Assembly (NCBI GenBank): GCA_014155875.1
Contig: JACEFZ010017896.1
Span: 118,727-182,726, forward strand
Source of the DNA: Cepaea nemoralis
Lineage: Eukaryota; Mollusca; Gastropoda; Stylommatophora; Helicidae
Direction: 5' to 3'
DNA length: 64,000 bases
Under the pieces are notes generated by a model. That model saw only the letters and a program-made list of their open reading frames with translations, was not told the origin of the DNA and did not search any database. Position numbers and translations under genes: made by a program. This document shows positions 56,931-64,000 of this stretch, one piece after another; the first letter of the stretch is position 1; each line of letters begins with the position of its first letter.

Positions 56931-58482
56931 GTTTAAGTAACACTTGACCTGGACGTAAAGCGGTAATTTCCTCTGTAGAAATCACGCTTTATGCCTTAAG
57001 GACGTGGCATAGCTTTGGTATTTCGGTGATCGAAAAAGGAATCTGTTTATGAAGACAGACTCAATTCTAAACATTAGTGAAGCAATGGGCTCTAAAGTGC
57101 AGGTGTTTGTTACTGCTGTTGCTGCTGCTGAACGATCATGTCGATTCGAATAGTTAACTCTTGTACGATTTAATGAGTTGGGGGATGATCCAAGTTTTTA
57201 ATCCATCCAGTTAAGCGAATCATACATTCAATGCAAGCACTTTTGTAACATCTCCAAGCGGAGGGTGTAAGGTGGTGGCGTTGATTGCCTACCATCACAG
57301 TGCGGATTGTCTGCGACACTCTTGCAGTCTTGTAGCGTGGTTGGTTGGTTTGATGGTCGAATATCCTCTGAAAAACGATGAGTTTTAAATCTTTAAATCT
57401 TAAACATTCAGATGGCGCATCCTTGAACATGGCTTGCGACTATCGGAAGGTTGGTGCAGATATTATCCCACCCACCCAGTGCTAAAATACCAATTCCACA
57501 GCAGTTGTGTTGCAGATCTTTCCTTGTCCTCTCCAATCTCCCGCTGAAAGTGTACCCTCGGCGGGTGTCATTACCGCAAGACCACGGCTTACCCCCGACC
57601 CACGCCGTGGTTTCGTTTCAGTGGCCAGAATAGTGTCTGCCAGAGATGCCTCACATGAAGGTGAAGGTCTTGATCAGTATAAACGATGCTCCGGACACTT
57701 GGGCGTCTCCCCGTCCCCGAGTCGTTGGCCAACAGTCCAGGACCGGACAGTCTGTTTGTGCTGTGTCTATTTGGTCTCAGTCTCCGAAGATACAACACGA
57801 GGTTCTCAGTTAAGCGCCCTACAGCCATCGGTCTATACTGAGAGGGCAAAGAATGTGTACGGCCTTTTCTAGCAGTGATATTTGGAGACGCCACTAGCGA
57901 CCGGCGAGGGAACGAGGAAAGCAAAGAGGACAGACCGGATAATGATCTCACAAACAGACCCCCGCTGGGATTATGAGATAACAGATTAGAAAAATAAAGG
58001 CAAGGGATAAGAAAAGCCAAACTAATGGATGAACGATTGGATTGGCCAATATATGAAGGGAATGTTTGAAAAGGCGGATGGGGATTGGAAATATGGACAG
58101 ATTAATCAAAAATACCCGCAGAATAATCAAAGATGTGGTTCCAAATGTTGCTGAATGTAGCCGGGGCGCAGTGTTGGGGTGAGCGCCCAACCTTGCTTAA
58201 ATACCCCAATGGCTCGTGAATACATAACCTCTACAGCAAAAGTCCAACTCCTGGCCTTCACGTGGTGGAACTGTTTTAACTACCATGAGAAGGGGCGACG
58301 GCGAGTTTCTGGCGCCGAAAAATAACCAGTATGCTCTAGATGTGTATGCACGTACATTCATGCACAGACACATGTGTGCGTGCGTACATATCTAAACTCA
58401 AGTGAGACCACAGTCTGCTCTAGTAAAGGAAAGGTGCTGAAGACGGAGGCAACCAGCCAGGGGGCGCACCACAGAAATCAAG
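56931..58482. other. No feature recognised (about 1.5 kb)
   Basis: May include a LINE-B 5' UTR at its right end, but no clear match to the LINE-A leader is visible. A minus-strand 143-codon frame (57589-58020) has no domain that I recognise. The strings gaccacggctta and cccacgccgtggtt near 57581-57612 could form a hairpin. Confidence 0.4.
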
Positions 58483-60330
58483 ATGTCACGCAATTATGCA
58501 AAATGGAATATGTCGACTACTGCTAAATGTTATGGTGCTCGCCCTGCTTTGGACCCCCAGGCAGGTGCAGTGCCGGGCCCTATGTCTCGAAAGGGCCCAA
58601 CCACAACTACTGGAGGTCCTTCTCAGATGTCCTGTGGAGCCAGGAGACATGAGAATAGAACGGCTGGCTATACTAAACAAAGATTTAAGATAATGCACTG
58701 GAATGCGAAAAAAAAAAAAAAAGGAATTAGAAAACATCTTGGACCAAGAAAAAGTAAGCGTATGTTGCTTGCAAGAAATTAACTTCAACGAAAATATAGC
58801 CTTCAAAATCAGAGGCTACAAGTGTTACCGATCTGACCGAAATGACAGACGAAAAGGTGGGATACTGACCCTTTTAAAAATAACATCACTGCTTCCCACA
58901 TCGAAGTCTACATGGGAGGGGCAGCGTATCAGACACTTAAACTTAAGACAGGAAATACAGACCTACATCTGATCAATTACTACTGTCCAAGTGACCGCCC
59001 ACAGGCACTGGACACACTGCCATTAAAAGAAAAAATGATTGTGTGTGGCGATTTCAACAGCCACTCGCAGAGCTGGGGCTATGATCACATGGACCAGAGA
59101 GGAGTTTAGTTTAGTTTAGTTTAGTTTAGTAGATGGATCAACATCACGGCACACGGGTGCAACCCATAAGTGCTCCGTTCTCCTCCTAACTCAAACCTGA
59201 GTCTGGAGAAACTCAGCTTAGTGCACGAACTCCGTAGCAACGCCGAGGATCCTGAAATACTTTGGGTAGATTTAAAACTCGAAATTTTGCCCGGGCAGCG
59301 CCGTTAGGCTACTCTTTTTCGATTTCCAACTGCCAAGGGATTTTTTACGCGCGCAACAATACACACGGGCTTCCGATCTCACTACCCAGAGACCAGGGGA
59401 AATTTATTACTAGAAGTCCACGAGAAAAAATCCCGGCATCACCGGGGCTTGAACCCGGGACCTCCAGCACTCGAGGCGGACACCATACCTCGAGACCACG
59501 CAGCCCCCTGGACCAGAGAGGAGAGAGACTGGAAGACTGGCAGGATGAGAATAGATTAATCTTGATTAACAAGCCGTCCGACACACATACTTTCTACTCC
59601 AGATCATGGCACACTACAACTACACCTGACCTGGCTTTTCATTCACCAGACCTAGAGTGGAACATTACACGAATTGTTGGAAAACAACTTGGTGGCAGTG
59701 ACCACCGGCCAGTCTTTCCAACTGTAGAAAATGAGCTTGTAAGTGAAAGCAGCACCCTCTCAAGGTGGAACTACAAGAAAGCAGACTGGGCAATGTACAA
59801 GAATCGCACCAGCATACTGGTTAGAAACCTGAACACTGAGAAAGACATAAATAAAGTAGTTGAAGCGTTTAGGAAATGCATACTACAGGCAGCGCGAGAA
59901 ACAGTACCAAGAGGAGTCCATAAACAATATAAACCCTACTGGAGTAGTGAACTGGAACAGTTGCATAATGATGTGAAGTGTGTAGAAAGCAAGCAGAGGC
60001 CACACCCAGCCAAGGGCACCACAATAAATTCCAGCACGCAAAAGCCAAATTTCAAAGGGCCAAGCAGCAGGCTAGACGGAAAAGCTGGCGGGAGAAAACG
60101 GAGTTTCTGAATTTTGAAAGAGACACAAGGATATTGTGGAAGCTAATAAAACAACTTAACGATGAGGACACAGGGAGAAACTCAAAAATTGCACTACATA
60201 AAGATGGAAACATATTATCAAAAAAGCAAGCAGCTGACCATTTTGCGGACTCATTCGCACAAGATAACAATATCAAAATTACTCCAGAGAAACAATAAGA
60301 GATTCGAGAGAAACGGCAACATACAGGACA
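58483..60330 (+). pseudogene. LINE-B ORF, leader and endonuclease
   Basis: Begins MSRNYAKWNMSTTAKCYGAR. The endonuclease motifs are FKIMHWNA, CCLQEINFNE (Glu kept), LINYYCPSDRP, VCGDFNSHSQSWGY, then after the SINE-4 TTPDLAFHSPDLEW and GSDHRPVF, followed by SRWNYKKADW. A 15-A run at about 58709 and shifts near 58900 and 58920 break the frame. About half of the residues in conserved blocks match LINE-A by eye. Confidence 0.85.
59105..59508 (-). mobile_element. SINE-4 with perfect 15-bp TSD
   Basis: tggaccagagaggag at 59090-59104 and 59509-59523. On the minus strand: head ggctgcgtggtctcgaggt, B box cccgggttcaagccccgg, a body of about 300 bp including gttgctacggagttcgtgc, and a (ctaaa)n tail. 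The pentanucleotide tail sets it apart from the poly(A) SINEs here. It inserted into the LINE-B endonuclease after GDFNSHSQSWGYDHMDQRG. Confidence 0.93.
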
Positions 60331-61680
60331 GAAGGAAATAGTACATGAGGTTCTGGAGGCACCCATCACAATCAGCGATCTGGAGCTAGCAATATCACAA
60401 CTGAAAATGAGAAAGTCACCAGGAGCTGATGGTATCTCCAATGAAATGATCAGGAACCTAGGAACAGAGGTCAAAGCAAAGCTGTTGCAGATCTTCAATA
60501 ACAGCTGGACCTTAGGCAGTGTTCCACAAGCCTGGAGAGAAACAATCATGATACCCCTACGAAAATCAGGGAAAGATAGTTCCATTGCCTCTAGCTACAG
60601 ACCAATTAGCCTCACCAGCTGTCTCTGCAAAACACCGGAGCGCATCATCAATCACAGACTACAGTGGTACATTGAAAGTAAAAACATCCTTGTGCGACAG
60701 CAGGCTGGCTTTAGGCAGTGCTACGCCACGGAAGATCAGACAACCTACCTCTCTCAAGAAATTGAGGATGCATTCCAAGAGAAGAAGCTGGTGCTTGCGG
60801 TATGGATAGATCTGAAGAAAACCTTTGACAAAGTCTGGAAAGAAGATCTGATGAAGAAACTGAGAAACTGCAAAGTCAATGGAAGAATTTACACTTGCAC
60901 AACAGAAGAGCCCGAGTACAGATAGACGGACTCAAGAGCAAGAAAGTACTATTGCGTCACGGTGTTCCCCAGGGCGGAGTCTTGCCCCCCACACTTTTTC
61001 TAATCTTCATCAATGATCTTGTTGCTAATCTACCGCATGGAGTTACAGCGGCAATGTACGCCGATGACCTGGTTCTATGGAGCACAAATGAACATGCATC
61101 AGTGGCCACCAGATTGCCACAAAGAGCTGTAGATACATTTGTTGCATGGGCAAATAGATGGTGTGTCAGCATAAACACTGACAAGTGCAGCACCACTCTA
61201 TTTACCCTCTCTCCAAAACAAAAGGCAGGGATCACCCAGATAAATGGAATACCCATAAGAGAAGATAAAGAACCAACATACCTTGGAGTAACATTTGATG
61301 GCAGACTGACATGCAGAAAGCACATCAACAAAGCAGTAGCAAAAGCCAGAAGGAAAATAGCCATCCCGAGAAAGCTAGGTGGAACCACATGGGGAGCCAG
61401 TTGGAAAATACTTAGCAAAGTTTATCAACAGAACATACGACCACAGCTGGAATACGGGTCAACTGCGTGGTGTTCGGCATCAAAAACCACACTACAAGAG
61501 CTGGACAGGGTGCAGAATCAAGCTCTTAGAGTCACCACAGGAGGGATGAGATCAACCCCTATAGTGGAAATGGAGAAGATGGGGAGGACACAAGCACTGA
61601 GAGAGCGCAGAGATACGAAAACGCTAATACAAGCAGAAAAGTTCCTCAGCTTGCCAGCTTGCTATGAAGAACAGATTTGA
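60331..61680 (+). pseudogene. LINE-B reverse transcriptase
   Basis: First frame: KSPGADGISNEMIRNLG, SYRPISLTSCLCK, QAGFRQCYATEDQ and VWIDLKKTFDKVW (motif A, Asp kept). A shift near 60890 leads to HGVPQGGVLPPTLF (motif B) and AMYADDLVLW (intact YADD), then TYLGVTFDGRLT and the thumb to a stop at 61680. Confidence 0.88.
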
Positions 61681-62953
61681 AAACCTAGCTATAGGGTGAT
61701 TGAAAAGAAGTAGTTTTATCCACCAGGCAAAACGACTCTGCAGAAAAACCACCGATCTGCCCACAGTTGGTATCCCCCTAACAACTATTCCAGAGCCAAC
61801 TCCACGGAAAGATGAATATAGACTATCATTTCAAATCGAGACAAAAGTGAGAGGATGTTTGACGAGGAATAACATAACCGTGTGCAGCGCAGAACAGCCA
61901 CTCTCAGCTTCCTTGATGAAGAATACCCACAGGAACTCTGGATCCGAGTCTAAAGATGGGTCAGCACAAATTGCTGTTCGAAATGGAGGAGCGGGAGTGT
62001 ATATAGAATACCAAAATAATACTAGGGACACAGCCAGAGTTTGTTTGTTTTGTTCGCATATCCTTTACAGGACATCGCTGTGAACATCAGCATTTTTCAG
62101 CTGATTGTTGATTTCTTGGCAAGATTACGCCCAGTAGTTTGCCATTGCTTTCTGAGCGACCGGCTCACATACCCCGTAAGTTACCGATGCGGAGAGAACC
62201 GCTACCAATTCTCGCGCACGTCACGCTACTTAGGAGAGTATACGGGATTACGGAGAAGGTCGTGTAACCCGTAGACCATGGAGACCGGCACACAGTCAGA
62301 GTACCGACAGGAAAGTACTACCATAACTATGATGCTGAAATTGAGGCAATCAAGATAGCAACAGAGAAATTACTAAATACCAGCAATGGCACACAACCTG
62401 TGGTGCTATTGACAGATGCACAATCAGTACTCGAGGCGCTCCTGTCTGGGAAATTGCCAGTACTAAGGACACTACTTTCTGAACTTAGCAGTCAGCATAA
62501 GGTCACCATACAGTGGATACCATCCCACTGTGGAGTGCCCGGAAACGACATAGCTGATCAATTGGCTAAGGAAGGAGCCAAAGGAGAACATCCTGATGTG
62601 CCCGTTACATACCACCAAAAGAAAAGAATGATCAGATCAGTCAGAAAGCCACCAAAAGCTGCTAAAGATGACTACCACGTTATGGACAGACCAGAACACG
62701 TCATTATTCTGCGCCTCAGAACAGATTACGCAACCACATGTATACAAAATTCAAGACTGGTGAAACAGCCATGTGTACATGTGGATTGGCGTCGCAGACA
62801 GCAGAGCACATACTCCAAGACTGCCCAAAATATAACATATCTAGGCAAACCTTCTGGCCTAGAGAGACGACAGTGGAAGATAAACTCTATGGACCGCTGT
62901 GTGAACTCAAAAAGACATTTAAATTCATACAAGAGACAACATTGCAGTTATAG
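61681..62953 (+). pseudogene. LINE-B RNase H and C-terminal CCHC-like region
   Basis: KDGSAQIAVRNGGAGVYIEY carries the first Asp. After the SINE-2: DAEIEAIKIATEK (Glu), LLTDAQSVLEALL (Asp) and WIPSHCGVPGNDIADQLAKE (last Asp). A further shift near 62720 gives C-x-C-x7-H-x4-C (CTCGLASQTAEHILQDC) and ends LQL-stop at 62953. Confidence 0.85.
62039..62289 (-). mobile_element. SINE-2 inside LINE-B RNase H, ~12-bp TSD
   Basis: Reversed copy with tttgtttgtttt on the left (its A-rich tail) and gcatatcctttacaggacat, ttcttggcaagattacgcc and cattgctttctgagcgaccg. The flanks acacagccagag and acacagtcagag differ at one base. Confidence 0.88.
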
Positions 62954-62990
62954 ACATATTTCAAGCGAACGAAAGAAGAAGAAGAATTAA

Positions 62991-63564
62991 AAGCTGTGCG
63001 TGTTGTTACTATTTTAATCAAGATGAGGTGGTGTCATGAAATGCAGCCTTTACTTCCCAGAACAATTTTCGGTTCACCATGTAGAGAAGTTTCAGAAGAA
63101 CAAATGCAATTCTCTATAATAAAGGAGGAGAAATGGAAGACAGAACAATCAGGCCTGCACACATAGAGGCATAAAATGTTGTAGCAAAAGGAACCCATTC
63201 AACTGTGAAGTGTCAGAACAGATGGCTGCTGACCACTAAAACAGGACAGTGGGAATGGCAATAAACCCAGAATAAAATCATACAGACCATCAGACTAGGG
63301 TTGTAAAACTAGGCAGTCCAGCTTAAAGGTGTTACAGGTCAAACTGACAATTACCCCCACTGTAGGGCAGACTGTGAAACTGATCTGGGGCTGGCAACTC
63401 AAAACCATCCAGGTGTGACACTATGGTAAGGGTTAGTGGCTCAGAAAAGATTTAAGACTGCCAGGGGGAGATAAGTCAGTCTGCATGAGAAAAGAGGTGT
63501 GAACTGGCCCCACACTTGAATAGAATTAATTACCTTAGGAGGTCAGCATGTTTCTGTCATACCA
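62991..63564. other. No feature recognised
   Basis: No supported signal between LINE-B and the LTR-like repeat. Confidence 0.4.
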
Positions 63565-64000
63565 GTGTCACGAGCGCCCTGAGTTAACCCAGATAATAAT
63601 ACCGACGTTTGCGTGGCATATATTTTCTGGGCCACAACAGTCGTACTAACAGAGTAAACACAGCTGTACAGGTTACATCGTGTCAGCCCATATACACATT
63701 TGGTGGTGAGTGAGTAGGAATGGATACACAGAGTTGGCAGTTCATTAACAATTAGAATCACATATATTGTCAGCTTAGGATATGGAATGGTTCCGTTTGT
63801 CATCTATACGGCCGGACATCAGACGAAAATGGCTGCTGGGATTGTCACCACGGAACAGAAGATTGACAAGTTTGTCAACATTTGAATGCAGATGGAAGCC
63901 GTGAGATCACAGGGGCAGATGTAAACGGAAGTACCTAGTACGGAAAACAGTGCATCTGTCAATTCTTGGTTTTCCCGGGACATCAAAAAAAAAGGGGGAT
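63565..64000 (+). mobile_element. Possible LTR end and gag start, copy 2
   Basis: tgtcacgagcgccctgagt could be an LTR start and catatacaca an LTR end, followed by tttggtggtgagtgag, whose tgg start suits a tRNA primer-binding site. About 130 bp on, an ATG opens MAAGIVTTEQKIDKFVNI then a stop; the start is shared with the 6.2-kb copy. The window ends before any diagnostic domain could appear. Confidence 0.35.

Larger units (their letters stand above)
58483..62990 (+). mobile_element. LINE-B: RNase H-bearing LINE with two nested SINEs
   Basis: Same architecture as LINE-A: N-terminal leader (CYGARPALDPQAGAVPGP ... TTTTGG), endonuclease, reverse transcriptase, RNase H and CCHC-like end. The 3' UTR is only about 40 bp and ends cgaacgaaagaagaagaaga, without the SINE-3 module. 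SINE-4 (59105-59508) interrupts the endonuclease and SINE-2 (about 62039-62289) the RNase H. Multiple frameshifts make it inactive. I could not find a TSD around the whole element. Confidence 0.88.

Noticed and set aside
57589..58020. 143-codon minus-strand frame as a gene
   Set aside because: No domain, no start or splice context, composition like random GC-rich sequence.

Overview
The window looks like repeat-dominated nuclear DNA from an animal. There are no bacterial-style gene strings, the coding signals are intron-separated exons or decayed transposon ORFs, and tRNA-headed SINEs, RNase H-bearing and RTE-like LINEs, hAT and mariner remnants and long micro/minisatellites fill most of the 64 kb. 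The retrotransposon types resemble those I associate with molluscs or other lophotrochozoans, but the species cannot be fixed from the sequence alone.

Layout. 1-30 kb: a mosaic of SINEs (six families named here SINE-1 to SINE-6), 3' fragments of RTE-like LINEs, minisatellites and microsatellites. The only plausible host gene is on the minus strand: two phase-compatible exons at 19153-19358 and 16560-17539. 30.1-43.6 kb: one continuous 23-bp-period satellite, degenerate at both edges and homogeneous inside, with higher-order repeats. 43.6-46.4 kb: SINEs and a long GAA tract. 46.4-51.4 kb: a nearly complete RNase H-bearing LINE (LINE-A) bounded by a perfect 13-bp target-site duplication (TSD). 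51.6-56.9 kb: degenerate RTE-like copies with nested SINE and hAT insertions, several with perfect TSDs. 58.5-63.0 kb: a second, related LINE (LINE-B), interrupted by two SINEs. 63.5-64 kb: a repeat also present at 6.2 kb that resembles an LTR-element leader.

Main observations. (1) Two minisatellites can be traced to transposon interiors: a 34-bp array (4504-5557) is an amplified part of a SINE-1 body, and a 17-bp array (9130-9470) is an amplified part of the LINE-A 5' leader. In both, the unexpanded relative carries two short imperfect direct repeats spaced exactly one unit apart. (2) LINE-A ends in a 145-bp module with a stem-loop and a (GAA)n tail. The same module exists as stand-alone SINE-like copies with their own TSDs, suggesting a LINE/SINE partnership. 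(3) The 13.5-kb satellite keeps one period through several sequence phases and has a 31-monomer (713-bp) higher-order repeat plus a 2.3-kb block repeated 3.95 kb away. No conventional gene system (operon, CRISPR, rRNA, functional tRNA) is present. All transposon ORFs carry frameshifts or stops, so they appear non-autonomous, with the reservation that some frameshifts lie in homopolymers and may be sequencing errors.
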